From Phellopilus nigrolimitatus (Eukaryota; Basidiomycota; Agaricomycetes; Hymenochaetales; Hymenochaetaceae): DNA of 64,000 bases. Below are positions 25,796 through 37,360 of this stretch, in pieces. Position 1 is the first letter of the stretch; each line of letters begins with the position of its first letter. Below the pieces are notes generated by a model. The model ran no database searches, was not told the origin of the DNA, and was given only the letters and a program-made list of their open reading frames with translations. The stretch lies in the NCBI GenBank assembly GCA_021029095.1, contig JAJOHG010000043.1:1-64000 (forward strand). Reading direction: 5' to 3'. Both the position numbers and the translations under genes were made by a program.

Positions 25796-26417
25796 GTTGT
25801 GACTGACAACGGAATGAATTGAAATTTCGCTTTTGTGTTTGCTCTTCTGTAAAATGTAACATGAGATTGTCTTCACTGTACTTTTAGTCTGTGCAAATTA
25901 GAATTTGAGTCCAGATCCATCTGATAGTTCTATCCATTAAAAAATGACGCATTAAGTCGATGCAACGCCAGAACTCCAGTGTTTACAAGACAGCTATTTG
26001 CTCACAAAATGTGTATAGTAGAACGAAAATATGGATAGCAGTACGAACTGACTGTGAAGTGGACTCGAAGGATGTCATGCTTCGAAAAGACCCTGCGCAG
26101 GACATTTGTACCCAACGCTAAATAAGCTCCAGAGTAATGAGCAAGTCTTAAATAAAATATTTAACAAGCTCCTGGGATCGAAGCACCCCGTCTTCGATAC
26201 ACGCCGATTTCGCTGGGCTAAGCTGTCCTCTTACGTCTTCCGAATCATCCTTGCTATCTCACTTCTGTTTTCAAAAAAAATTTCATCGTCCACATTCTGG
26301 AGTTCTAATATACTATCTCAAAAGAAACCATAGTAGATACCTATCTCGTAGTGAGAGGCGGATACAAAGAGTCGTTGCACCGCGCAAAGTCCAGAAGTAA
26401 TCATCCCACTAGGCCAT
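25796..26417. other. Convergent region between Argonaute 1 and small protein 1
   Basis: The two genes face each other tail to tail across this AT-rich stretch. It contains no supported gene. A 75-codon open frame at 26106-26333 is low-complexity. Overlapping 3' ends of the two transcripts are possible at this spacing. Confidence 0.45.
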
Positions 26418-26939
26418 TTACAGGATCTTCTGCACTTCTCTCTCCATCTCCGAAAGTTTTATGATCTTATGTCCGTATTCCTTTCCAATCCCGAAGTATT
26501 CCAACCTGCCGACGACTGCCGCGTTCTTGTCTACTTTACTATAGGCCGGGCGGGCTCGATCGCCGACGCGCGCAAATATCGAGTCGAACGACCTCTGCAC
26601 AACGTACGACAGCCAATGCTTGCGGTCCTTCCACGCCTTCGTAGTACTGAATAGCTGCTGCAGCGCGTCATACCAGGCCGTATTCTCGTAATTCTTGTGG
26701 ATTTGGACGGCAGTCTCGAGCCCGTAACGGTCTACCAGCTGCTTCGGGCCGACATTCGGCTTGAACGCCGTGCGGGATCCCGTTGCGGGATTGAAGACGA
26801 ACGGTGCGAGTTCGCCAGTCTGGCCATCCTTCGACCAGTAAAAGCCATAGGTCTGGTCTTTGCCTTTGCCGAGGTAGACGATATAGAGTGACCTGGCCTC
26901 GAAGGAGCCTGAGAAGCCGGTGAGTTGTACTTGCGACAT
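26418..26939 (-). CDS. Small protein of unknown family (Argonaute-linked, copy 1)
   Basis: This single-exon frame encodes 173 residues. I do not recognise the family. A second member at 45089-45697 aligns along most of its length and starts with the same MSQVQL. Shared blocks are GKxQTxGFYWSxxGxTGEL, the motif NTAWYxALQQLFxTTK and a stretch ending in DxNAAVVxxLExFG. There is no signal peptide, transmembrane segment or obvious catalytic motif. The composition is that of a compact soluble protein with aromatic residues, and the middle and C-terminal parts look helical. Conservation of two coding copies, each in an Argonaute-containing neighbourhood, supports a real gene and suggests a functional link. 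That link is inference from position and duplication only. Confidence 0.75.
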   Translation of the reverse strand: MSQVQLTGFSGSFEARSLYIVYLGKGKDQTYGFYWSKDGQTGELAPFVFNPATGSRTAFKPNVGPKQLVDRYGLETAVQIHKNYENTAWYDALQQLFSTTKAWKDRKHWLSYVVQRSFDSIFARVGDRARPAYSKVDKNAAVVGRLEYFGIGKEYGHKIIKLSEMEREVQKIL

Positions 26940-27063
26940 TATTGTTTATAGATCAAAAGTTGCTGTCAAGAGTTGTTGTATAAGAAGCTTGGATATGTGC
27001 GTGTCTGAACAGTGAGATTTGGATGCAGTTGTGTTGGAGAATTTTGAAGGGAGGCGGCTTGGT

Positions 27064-27070
27064 ATTTATC
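27064..27070 (-). promoter_or_regulatory. TATA box of small protein 1
   Basis: On the minus strand GATAAATACCAAGC lies about 125 bases before the start codon. The paralogous gene at 45089 has TATAAATACCAAGC about 93 bases before its start. The shared 13 bases in two otherwise diverged upstream regions mark this as a core promoter element. Confidence 0.6.
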
Positions 27071-27478
27071 CCCCCCGGGCCACCCCGGCCTCGGCCATGA
27101 ATGGCGAGTAGGTGCAAGTCACCACAGTAGTAGTGTGGGAAAATCTGAACTTCGGATTCCAATGTTTACATTGCCTACAAAGTTTCAGAGTCAATTGAAG
27201 CAAACGCCACACACGTGCAAGACAACTTGCCTTCGAAACGGACGTGCTGTCGCGCATTTCTTGATCCATTTCGTGTTTCGCCATGCCACGTCGAACAGAT
27301 TTGCTCTTGCCTGTGCTCGCATCCGCGTTTCGACTTGTCGCAATCGGCGTGAAACGAGATTGCCATTTAGTAGATGCCCGTTAGCTGTGGCAATCTCTTT
27401 CCCCAACAATTTTAGAGTCTTTGCTCTCCGTTTCTTGCTCGAGGGAGAGGCAGGACCTACGCGAAGTTTGCGAGGAAG
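27071..27478. other. Upstream flank of small protein 1
   Basis: A C-rich run (27070-27077) sits beside the TATA box. Overlapping short frames on both strands at 27.13-27.6 kb have no family resemblance and I do not call them. Confidence 0.4.
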
Positions 27479-28140
27479 TTACATGGCGACGAAAATCGCG
27501 ATTGGTACTCTGCGCGGCCCAGTACGGGGCAAAGCAAATGGCCAAGCGGGTTTACCAGGAGAATCAGTGGGTGATGGTGTAAAGGACCATTGAACACAAT
27601 TCATTGAAACAAGTAGTCGGAGATGGCCTAGGGTAACAAATCCTCGTTCTGCCCTTTCAACGGCGAGCCAGCTTGTTGATCTAGAAAGATCCCAGAAGAA
27701 CGATCGAACTGCCCATGCATTCAATCGGTCAGGCGACAGCTGGCTCGCAGTAGCTGCCAGTGACTCCAGTATATGAACGAGTTTCTCAACTCGAGTCTCA
27801 GAGGCATGAAGTAACGGAAAGTGCATGCGCAGAAGTCCAAGTACCAAAATTCGAAGCTCGTATTGTAGATGGTAAATCTGTACGACGGAGGTGAGCCTCA
27901 AATTGATAATTGGTACTGAATGACGAGAAGATAACACACTCACGAATGTAATCCAACTCAACTTCTGACAATCAAGCATAACTTGGTACCAACCCGAATT
28001 CAGACCAGAAGGCGTCTCGAACTCGCGCGTATATTGAAACAAAGATAAATTTATGCATCGACGTACAGCGTACAGAAAGAATTCCAATAAAATCGATAGC
28101 AGATACATTTTTTCTTGTTGTTATGCCTTGAGCGCCGCGC
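27479..28140 (-). CDS. Hypothetical protein, structure uncertain
   Basis: An open frame of 209 codons runs from 28108 to 27479. It contains at least one region that looks like an intron (GTGAGTG near 27944, AG near 27900 or 27875), so the true protein is probably spliced and shorter. The part at 27870-27490 reads as a plausible helical domain with W and L residues (AWAVRSFFWDLSRSTSWL). I do not recognise it, and there is no second copy in the window to test it. It lies between the small protein gene and the YVH1 gene. Treat it as tentative. Confidence 0.3.
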
Positions 28141-28251
28141 GTGTGTGTACGTACGCACATGTACATGTAAGATTGAACGCGGTCGATGTAATCCCGTCAA
28201 CAGGGACCCGAGGCGAAAGTAAGATCAGACACCAAAACCAAAACCTGCAAT

Positions 28252-30174
28252 TTATACGACGACTTCGTCTACCTTCGATCTATGGATGCAGAATCCCTGC
28301 AACCGCAAAAAAAGGCAACAACTCAGCCTCCAACATAGCAGAAAGTCTGCGAAGAAAGAAGCGCACCGGTGTGACCCACTGCCGACAGCTGCAGCACACG
28401 CCCGCCCAGTCGTAGTTCCCCAGCTTCGCACCACATTTCGCGTTCGGGCACACGATCTTCCCCGCGAGCTCACCCGCCTCCAGCGCGGGTTCCATCCACT
28501 TCATCTGTGGCGCGCTTGTTGGTCAGCCTTGCAGGAGACAGAGAATAGAAAGCAAGAGGACGTACGGGTTCGACGAAGTACCCCGAGCATGCTGGATTCG
28601 TGATCAGCGGCGGGACGCGCGCCGCCGCCGACAGGTGCCGTGCGAGTGTCCCGCCTCCACTACCGTTACTGCTTCCACCGCTCGCACTGTTAGGGCCATT
28701 GAGCGGCGACATCGGCTGTAGGCCCCCGAGCCCGCCGGATGGCGAGCGCAGCGCCGCAAGCTTCGGGTGTGCGTTCAGTTGCGCGGCGAGGTCCATCGGG
28801 CTCAGGTACGACGGCGTACGCGCAGCATGCTTCCCCTGTGCACCTTTTCCCTCCTCCTCTCCCTTTTCGTCCGCATCGTCATCCTCGTCGTCGTCTGCCA
28901 GTGCGCTCGAATCCAAGTGCTCGCCCTCCGGGATCGCCCGCGTGCTCGGCGCGAGCTGGCTCGGGCGGCGCGGCCTGGTCCCGGCTGACTCGCGGCGCGA
29001 GCCCGTACCCGACCCTGGGCCGAGCCCCGAGCCCGACGGACGGCGTAGTAATACAGGCTCGCCGTTCAGCGTCGCCTGCGCACCGGCGGAGCCGCGGCGC
29101 GGCGACATCGCAAGCCCTGGCCACGGCCGCTCGAGCGTGGAGGGGCGCCGCGAGGCTGCGGGGGAGCACGCGAGTGCGGACGCGGGTGTGTCGGGCCCGA
29201 CCTGCCCGTGGTCGAGCATGTGCTCGCGCGCGGCGAGCTCTGTGCGGCACAGCTTGCAGCGGATGCGGCGGCGCGGGCCCGTAGTGGAGGTGGAGGCGGA
29301 GGGGTGGGCGGAGGCTGAGGAGGGCGTGGGCGGCACGGAGTCGGACGGTGAGCGCGGGAAGTTGGCGAACATCTTCGTCGAGGGGAGCGTCCCGTCGCCG
29401 TCTGCGTCGCGCGCGGGTCAAATCAGTAAGGAGAATGCATAGTGGGGATCGCACGTACTCATAACTTCATCGAGCGCGCGCTCGAGATAGTACATGCGCA
29501 TGGCCTTGTTCTTGCGCTCGACTTTGTACGCTGCTTGGTAAAACACATCGAGCTGCGCGAGGAAGCCGTCGTTCGGCCTGCGCCGTCCCAGTTTCAGATT
29601 TCAGCCATCTAGGAGGGCGATAAAGTGGGTACGCACTGTGTGCACGGGCGCGCGCGAACGACCATGTCGAGCGCCGCCTGGGCGTCGAGCTGCTGCGCGT
29701 ACATGAGGTACGCGGCGACAATCGTTGCACTGCGGCCTGCCACCGTCGGCATCGTCAGCGAATTCAGTCTCCGGTGCATCGTGCACGCTGAGACGCACTC
29801 ATTCCGGCCTGGCAGTGCACGAGCACGCCGCGCTCCTGTGCGAGTTCGTGCTCGACGAAGCTGATACACTGCGGGAAGAACGCGAGTGCGTCCGCGTCTG
29901 TGGTGTCGTCGAGCTGGATCTGGAAGTGCGTGAACGTCTTCATCCGCACACGCAGACAGCGCTTTTATCAGCAGGTTGCTAAGAGAGCCAAACGGGAAAG
30001 GCGACGCACTTCGTGGATGGAGAGCTTCCCGCGCATGGCGGAGAGCACGCTGTGGATGTTGTGCGCGCGCAGGGCGGCGGCGTCGGTCGCAGCGAGGAGG
30101 CTTCCGATCCAGAGCCCCGGGATGACCTCGTCCATGTTGTGGCCTGCTGAGTCGGTCTGGGTCTGAAGCGCCAT
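28252..30174 (-). CDS. yvh1: YVH1/DUSP12-type dual-specificity phosphatase
   Basis: This enzyme is a dual-specificity protein phosphatase with a C-terminal zinc-binding domain. In yeast and human it also helps release Mrt4 during 60S ribosome maturation. The start at 30174 gives a short leader, then DEVIPGLWIGSLLAA. The catalytic loop is assembled across an intron: VLVHCQAGM from one exon and SRSATIVAAYLMY from the next give HCQAGMSRSATI, with the catalytic Cys and Arg. After the phosphatase domain there is a low-complexity S/P/G/A-rich linker longer than in yeast. Cysteines for zinc follow: IRCKLCRTELA, PACSGYFVEP, KIVCPNAKCGAKLGNYDW and VCCSCRQWVTP. The last short exon encodes GFCIHRSKVDEVVV. 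The C-terminal block is very close to known YVH1 proteins. Nothing suggests a link to the Argonaute genes beside it. Confidence 0.9.
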
Positions 30175-30825
30175 TGGCGAAACTACATGTACATGTGCGC
30201 GGGGCGGGCGATGAGGAGAGAGATGTAAGCGATGGGCTCGGCAGTCGGGACGACGCCACCCGCTTTCTTTATTACGTAACATTCATTAAATAAAACTTTT
30301 TCGTATGTAATGTTTTCCTTTGAAAAACCGCTGGATATGACTCTGACAGCAGCAACTCAAGATGTGCTCTGATCAAATGGCGCTCTACTACCGTCACGTA
30401 CGTGTATTTTACTTTGCACCAGCCCGACATACACGACGTATATCAATTATGAAGCGGTCAACAGCTAGTCCGGCACGCCAACGGACGCGCCATATTCCGG
30501 AGAGCGAGCGCGCGGATTGTCGTCCGATCGTGATCCGAGACGGACCTGGAAAGTGCTTGATCGTCTGAGAAACAGAAGAAAGAAGAGATGGAGATGACCG
30601 AACCGCTGGACTTTCTCGGCACTCTTTCGCGCTGCACCTCCGGCGCCAGCTTTAGTCTTGACTCGCCAACCTCTCGATTTGTTCTTTTCTAGTTCAAGCA
30701 GGACCACCCTCGAAGCACACATGCATGTGTCGTCGCTGAGATGAAATATACGTACAAGGCTGAATACCCTATACCGTTATCTCCTCCTCCCAGTCGACGG
30801 CTGGAGATATACGTAGCACTCGCTT
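30175..30825. other. Intergenic, left of repeat unit 1
   Basis: No gene is supported. The palindrome TACATGTA occurs near the YVH1 start (30184). The array of repeated units begins within the next few hundred bases. Confidence 0.4.
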
Positions 30826-31987
30826 CTATGCCACATTTGGAACTCTTTGGTTCGAAAGACAATCAAGCCGCAGCTTCGTTTCCAGCCTCCGCTCTCGTGC
30901 CACACTTTGAGTTCCCAATTTTCGATTTCGTATCTTAAACTCGCTCTGAAAATAAAGATCGCACTTGTGGTCAGAAGGGCACCGAAATTCCCGGCGCATT
31001 TGATTATCGCCTAGAACCGCTTAGAACGCCAGGGTACGAAGTCGATGACGCTGTGCGCTCATAACCCAGCGCTCCGAGTCGGTGCCTTCGCAAACTCTGC
31101 TCGTGGGCACTGCGTCGACGAGAAGCTCTGGCGAGTTTCCAACAGAACCTAAAGGTATTCCTCTGAAAGGGATTTTCATTCTCACTGATACTTCTACGCG
31201 TCGGATTATTTGATGCGCATCCGGCACGGCGAGTTTTCCTGCTCTCTTACATGACCCTAACCTCTTCTTACCCTATGCATATGCTACTTGCAATATCGTC
31301 AACCTTACCATGGTAGGACGACGCTTCTTGAAGCTTTAAAGTTCCAACATGTGTTGGTGGTATCAGCTAGAAGAGACGGTTCGACTTGTAAGTCCGGTAC
31401 TTCTGTTTCTTCGAGTCACTGCTAGGGAAATGCAGAATTTTTGCAGAACATCATGTTCTTTTAGTTTTATCAGCATCAATAACGCGTATTTCGCAATTCC
31501 TATGCAACAATGTTCGGATTCATCATTTGGATTTCGGAAGTATTCGCATATCTTTTCCCATTGTAAGGGCTACTGTCTCTTAGCCGAAGACAAATGACAG
31601 AGACAGACGCAATAGGCTGTTTTGAGATCAGAATCACTATTAGGTGGACATATACGGCATTCCGAGCCGCACGACAACGAATAGATGACCAGTGCACTAC
31701 TACAGCGCATTTTTGGCTTTCTTCAAGAGCTCCCGTTACTTGTTGAAGATGTGCAAGACGTGCCATCAATGTTATGAGATGCTTCTTTGCAGATTTAGAT
31801 GTTGCGCAGGTGACTCCCGAAGCATCTCGGGCGCATCACGATGTCTTCGCGACAGCCTTGAAAACTATTATAGCCGACGCTTGCCATTGCAGACTTTGAT
31901 CGACTGGTACAACGTATCCCCTGAGTCTTCAGGCAGCAAATTTGCCACTGCATCGTATCGACCTGCCTTATCTGACCGGCTCGTCAC

Positions 31988-31994
31988 TATAAAA
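31988..31994 (+). promoter_or_regulatory. TATA box, DUF6533 copy A
   Basis: TATAAAA lies 97 bases before the start codon. The same position relative to the start holds TATAAAA in copies B and C (42192, 48473) and TATAAGA in copy D (54515), so the element is conserved across the array. Confidence 0.65.
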
Positions 31995-32084
31995 CGTCAA
32001 CAAGGACGACAGGCTAGTCCAGCCTGCTCCCACGAGCTGACCTTCCTAAGCTTTGTCGACGGCTTGACGTGCGGGCACTTCAAG

Positions 32085-33728
32085 ATGCATTCAACACGAT
32101 CTGACGTTGAGCCTGTCGATTCAAGCCTAGTTCCGCTTATCACTTCGGAGATACATACTTGGACGTACGCCGTAGTGTCCGTGTTGACTATCTTGGTCTA
32201 CGACACCAGTAAGTCTGACGTTTTGGCCAGATACGAATTCCGCTGACAAATTGACCGCCCAGTTATCACATTGGACAAGGAGGTACGCAAATCTTGGCAA
32301 TAGAACCTCTATGTCTAGACTGATCATCGTAACGGTATCTCTAAGATCAGATACTTTTGGGTATGTCACTTTCGTAATATCAACACCAGGAATAGTATGC
32401 TTACTAATGCGGCGAAAAGAGCGCTCCCTGCAGGATTGTCAGCCTAATTTACTTTGCGGTAAAGAGCATCTCACAGCTTATTCTAAAAAAGTAAGCTGAT
32501 CAACAACTCTAACGAATTGTCGTAGAATCGCTATGTTGGAATCATTGGAGCCATTTCCGGTTTACTCGGTAAGCTGTACACAAACCTTACGTGAAAATGC
32601 ATTTTAGACAAGTCCGTCCACTGACATTGCCTTCTACAGTTCAGTCTTTTCATGCAAATGAAACGTTGTGAGTAATCCCTGATTAAAATACTACGTCTCA
32701 CTTTAACTAATTCTAACTGACTCTAAATCTCACTCGTAGGTGTAAGCATTCAGATGCTATATTTGGTCTCTACTGACGATATCGAAAAGGTCTCGGCGCT
32801 GTTTGGATTGAGAACCTTACAAGTGAGTTCTTTAATATTGCATAAATCAATATTTTGCTCATTCCGAGGAAGATTGGATGACTACGTTGTTGATGAACTG
32901 TAATAACACCGCCCTCCTTACAATAGACAAAGTATTCATCGAGCTCTAATTGTTTCGTAGACATCCTTTTGATGAGGGTCCTAGCGCTTTATTTTCAAGG
33001 TGAGCAATCCTGATATTGCGGAATACTTCTTATGTTTATATTATGCAGACAAGAGATTAGCTGTATACCTAAGGACTATATTTAGCCTCGGGGCATCGGT
33101 GGGGATAGGATTTCTGATCTTTGGCAACATATACGCAGAGAGTAAGCAGAGCTTGTCGATGTTGATTGCATAGCTCACTAAATAAATGTTACAGTTTCCA
33201 TAGAGAGTCTCGCAGAAGGCGTAACAGTATGTGCTGAAAATAGAAGCCCTCCAAGATTTTGGCGTGCAGTATCTTGGTGAGTATTGACATTTCCGGTCAA
33301 AATCTATTACTTATCTGGAACAGGGCTGCGCCATTGCTGTATGGAATCATCTTAATGGTCCTAGCGCTACATAAAGCTGCACAGCACTGGAGGGAATCGA
33401 ATGGCTTCGGTCATTCCAACCTTGTTAAGGTGCTCATCCAAGATCAGGCCATCTATTTCGTTTTGTATGTTTTTCTTTCATGCATGACCAGTGTCGACAA
33501 GCTGACTAGCCTGACAGGGTCGTATTTTTCAGTGTTATGAAAGTTGTAGCAGGTCATTTGCGCATCCCCAATTTGCTTCTGGCTAATCTCCTGGCGGTTT
33601 TGGGAGGCCCCAGCATTCTCTCTGTCCTTGGGAGTCACCTGTTGGTTAATATGAAGGAAGCTGGAGAGAGGGGAGCCAATGGGGGGCCCATCGGAATGGG
33701 TACCGTGAGCAGCATGGGATTTTCCTGA
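32085..33728 (+). CDS. DUF6533 multi-pass membrane protein, copy A
   Basis: This is a basidiomycete seven-helix membrane protein with an N-terminal DUF6533 domain; the function is unknown and a receptor-like role has been guessed for the family. It is split into about ten short exons. The domain can be read across exons 32085-32208 (MHSTRSD to LVYDT), 32263-32282 (ITLDKE), 32346-32360 (IRYFW), one ending near 32456 (SAPCRIVSLIYFA) and one from 32524 (NRYVGIIGAIS). Later blocks are DILLMRVLALY near 32980, RLAVYLRTIFSLGASVGIGF near 33060, AAQHWRESNGFG near 33380 and a last exon 33533-33728 ending in SMGFS. Joins in the middle, at 32640-32960, are not resolved; each simple reading meets a stop, so a hidden splice or a lesion is possible. 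The end exons are open. Confidence 0.55.
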
Positions 33729-36700
33729 TTTTGCGAAGGGAAATCCAAGGTGACTGCATCTGCTTTGACCTTCCCAGGCTGCTGCGCGGGACTGACTGAT
33801 CATTTAGCAGTCGTATAAGACATGTATACTTCTGCACACCCATCCGATCTTTTATGTACATGTACTCTTGCCCTTACTTCTTGTGCCTATTCTAACTGTC
33901 GGGTTCTCGCTGGGCGAAGAAATACGAGTTCTGTTCAGTTTCAGCACAACTATCGATTGCATGCATATTCTCGTACAGCTCAAAATGAGATAAGATAGTA
34001 CAGTGAGAACACGTCATGATCGCTCAGCCACCCTGCGTTCCATCACGTACTTGCGGCACGATGAGCGCGAGTGGCGACGTGCCTTACTGATTCGCCTGCA
34101 CGACTGAAATAGTTCGCTAGCGTCAGTGACGGAGACAAACGGTAATGGGAAAGACGAAGAGAAAGCGCGCCAACTTACATGTGTGCCTCCAGGTGCTAGG
34201 TAAGCGTGTTCCAGGACCAACGCGCCCTCGGGCACGAGTCCACACGCTGAGGAAAGTGGCACGCCTGTCCGAGGATCGCGAGAGAGCGCAGTGCCCAGTT
34301 CCCACACCGTCTCTTTGCGTTTGCTTTCGAGCCCTAGAGTATGGCCGTGAGCGTTTTGCGCTGTCTGAACATGAGAGACAACATGTCGCGTCGTAAAACT
34401 TGAAGTCTTGAGACGGTCATGTGGAGAGACGGTCGGGACAAACGCATGTGCGTCAAGCGCTCCGTTCAGTAGGATTTTCTCATGTAATAGACGCACCGGT
34501 CTTCTTAAGGACTATGTACATAGGACTATGTGCATAACAGACTGCTTTGGCAATGCAACCTGATAATGAATGAAGCCACGCTGGATACCTAACAGCGCGC
34601 ACACTGGATGAAACCAGATTATGGGCGGAATATTCTCGCACAGTGCCTTAATGGTGCTGCCTCCTCCCGTCCGGCGGTCGACACGAGGCGCCCATCTCGT
34701 CTGCTGCATCAACAGCGCAGATCGCATCGGAAGCAAACTCGTTCAGCTTTGAGATCGAAGGACGTTAAGAGAGACGTACGCTATTCGTTAACAAGACCCA
34801 GCATTCCCGCCGCGCGCTTCCAAGCAAACCGAGAAGGACCCTCGGCCGTCCTGTCTCTTACTGTCTTGCTCTCTCAATCCGTTCTATCGCCTGGCGCACG
34901 GTGCGGTACCACTTCTGCTCGCATCCGCGCCCTCAGCCAGATATCTGCGCACTCCTCCCTCTGCGAAGCCGCGAGCCCCAAGGTCAGAAATGGACGAAGG
35001 GAGAGAGAATCGGAGGCGCACCGTTGTAGCCATACGCGCACAGAGTCCGGAAACAGCGCGCTAGCGGCTAGAGTCCGTTATCGTTTCGCAGGTGAAACAG
35101 GGGTAGATTTGAGCTGTACATGTACCTTGCTCCTTCCTGCGTCTGCTTGCGCATGATATTTAGAAAGTGAAACTTTTTGCAGGGACGAGAAGCGAAAGTA
35201 TTCTGTCGTCGAGGAATGATGCATGATGTTTTACTGGTGATTGTGTATGTCGACGTACCGGAGAACCAGGTAGCAAATGCGAGATCGAGAAACATGTGCG
35301 CAAGAAACGCACAAATATACACAGTCGCGCCCATCTTCCATCTTTATTCTTCCATCTTCGCATCTCTAGGACCCCCGCGTCGTGCTTTCCCCCGCGTCTG
35401 ACGACGTCGAGCACGAGAGAGCCATGGGCGCAACCGAGGCAGACGGTGCCGGGCCGCCGGCACTGCCGGCGACTTGAAGTTGAAGCTTGAAGTTGAAGGC
35501 CGGCTACTAACGCCGCTCGTCGTCTGGCCTGAACGCCTCGATGCACTTTGTGCGCGCAAAGACCTATAGCTAACGAAGCGAGCAAGCGCCTCTGCTTTCT
35601 GTGATATTGTTTGTTCCCATACATCTCCAGCGACATGCGCCGGTGGCGAAAAACGACTCGACGGGCTCCAGTTCGTCCAACTCGATCGCGGCCGCAAACG
35701 AGACATCGCGTGCCCGATGGCTCTCCTCCAACGTCGGACAGCTGCAGTGCCGAACGATTATAAAAGCAGTTTCATTTGTTCGTTCTCCAACTACATTCTC
35801 GCGTGGCTTCTGGGTTGAACGCAGTTCTCTCGCTCTCTCTTTTCCTGAAGGGGCGAAACTTTCGCACCTTCAGGAAATGACGTGCTAAGAATACATAGCT
35901 GGTTTCACGCTCTCTGGATCCATCGCCCTGCAACTTGTTGAATGAATGCTGGAGAAAGGGACTGTCATCGGCATGACAGCCTTGAAGAAGACAAAAATTG
36001 GGCCGCGTGCCGACTGAAACTGTACGGCTAGTGAGTGGATTGTTGTCAATACTGCATGGAATTTCGTATGTGCAAATAAAAACATGAATGCCTGTATTTA
36101 GATTCCAAATGCTCTCCCAATAGTTACGCTTTTCTCCTTGCGAAGAAGCGACAGACAATATTGGAAGACAAGGACAGTCACTAGAAGACGAACCTGGACT
36201 TTGAACCTGAACTGCTGCGAGCCCTACTATCGCGATTGCTAACTTGGAGTGAATCGAAGGAGCGCTATTTTCCGCGAACTAAACCCGCAACAGGCCGCGA
36301 GAGCGCGAGCGGAACAGCGTCACAATGGCTGCGGTACTGCCCAAAGTTAATTCCGGACTTGAGCTGCGCGGATGAGAAGCATTGAGAACCACTGGAAGTA
36401 CGTACAGGTGGCTGCGAGAGATGAATGGATAGAATGCGAGTCTAGAGTACAAAAGCAATGCGCAACTAGTACCGCAGAGACTGTGCACTGTGTCTTCGAG
36501 ACAACGGCTTCACAGTCTTGATTAGCTCCATCATTTGAGTTCAACAGTAGAAGAAGACTTGAACTTCAAACGATGAAACCCGGAATGCTTGACTCAATGA
36601 GAGTAACCACCCTTGTTTTTCGCATTTATAGCAATGCCACTTTTTGATAAATTGACCGTACAGTACGTACATAGAAGAGAGCCGGACAGCGAAGAACATC

Positions 36701-37262
36701 GGACAGCGAAGAACATCTTTAGGGCCGGTATTCTCGTGACAGCAGAATCACGTGCTCTCGCATATCCTGCACTTCATTTTCAACTTCAAGTCTCGACAGC
36801 TCACGACTTCTGAAACTCTCGTCGGTTTGCGACCGTGCACGACGGTCTCCGTATACCGCACTAACTGCGATGTAATCGTGTGGTCAAAAGGCTGGTGGCA
36901 TAGATTCAATATACGCAGTTCTTGCTGTTGGCGCAGGCATATCTTGCAACAATGGTGAACAACACGCTGCGTTCACAACACCCGACTTGTTCTGCAGCGA
37001 GTGACAACCGTAATACACTCGTGCATCGATAGGCGCAGGTAGCTGCGAGTTAAGAGTGAGTTCTCAATCTGATGTGATTAACGAAGAGTAGGGTCTTAAC
37101 CGCATTTTTAGTGCTCGCACTGACTCGGAGTGAGCTCTTCTTCGCAGCATCCGAAGCACGCCGCGTCTTCTTCTGTATTTGCGTTCGACTGCGAATGGAG
37201 CTCCTAAAAATGTCTATAGCTGCGATCAAAATCTTCATGAGACGGCAAGTGCTGGTTTTCGG
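33729..37262. other. Non-coding tail of unit 1 and Argonaute 2 upstream region
   Basis: No gene is supported. The part to about 35.6 kb consists of blocks repeated in units 2 to 4. In units 2, 3 and 4 the matching interval carries extra genes or gene remnants that are absent here. From about 36.6 kb the sequence shares blocks with the region upstream of Argonaute 1. Frames of 60 to 180 codons exist on both strands but carry no family motif. Confidence 0.45.
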
Positions 37263-37270
37263 TACTTAAG
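37263..37270 (+). promoter_or_regulatory. TATA-like element of the second Argonaute gene
   Basis: TACTTAAG with the following GCGACGCGTACGTC corresponds to the element at 22693 in the first Argonaute promoter. It lies 98 bases before the start. The shared GTACGTC block suggests that the second copy kept a working promoter. Confidence 0.45.
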
Positions 37271-37360
37271 GCGACGCGTACGTCTCATGTTGCCTCATCC
37301 TATCCGTCCTATCCACTTCAGACACTGCTCAATCTCACTCATATACAACAAAGGACTATC

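Larger units (their letters stand above)
30826..35600. repeat. Repeat unit 1 of a four-unit array
   Basis: Segments of this stretch recur in order at about 41-47, 47.2-53.1 and 53.4-59.5 kb. Landmarks are a block ending in CGCTCTGAAA (30940; also near 41198, 47500 and 53664), a TGTAAGTC block (31386, 41577, 47896, 54044), the DUF6533 gene, a block near 34020 and 44230, and a GACGTACGCTATTCG block (34772, 46276 and, slightly changed, 52495). A tail block with CCGGCTACTAA (35500, 46870, 58570) closes it. The copies are strongly diverged outside the DUF6533 exons. Boundaries are approximate. Confidence 0.65.

Noticed and set aside
28600..29442. Long plus-strand open frames of up to 280 codons opposite the YVH1 gene
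   Set aside because: They lie antisense to GC-rich, low-complexity coding sequence of a well-supported gene and show no family motif. Their length is explained by base composition.
34014..34500. A 160-codon minus-strand frame in the unit 1 tail as a gene
   Set aside because: The matching segment in unit 2 has a frame with unrelated content and the protein sequence is not conserved between the units.
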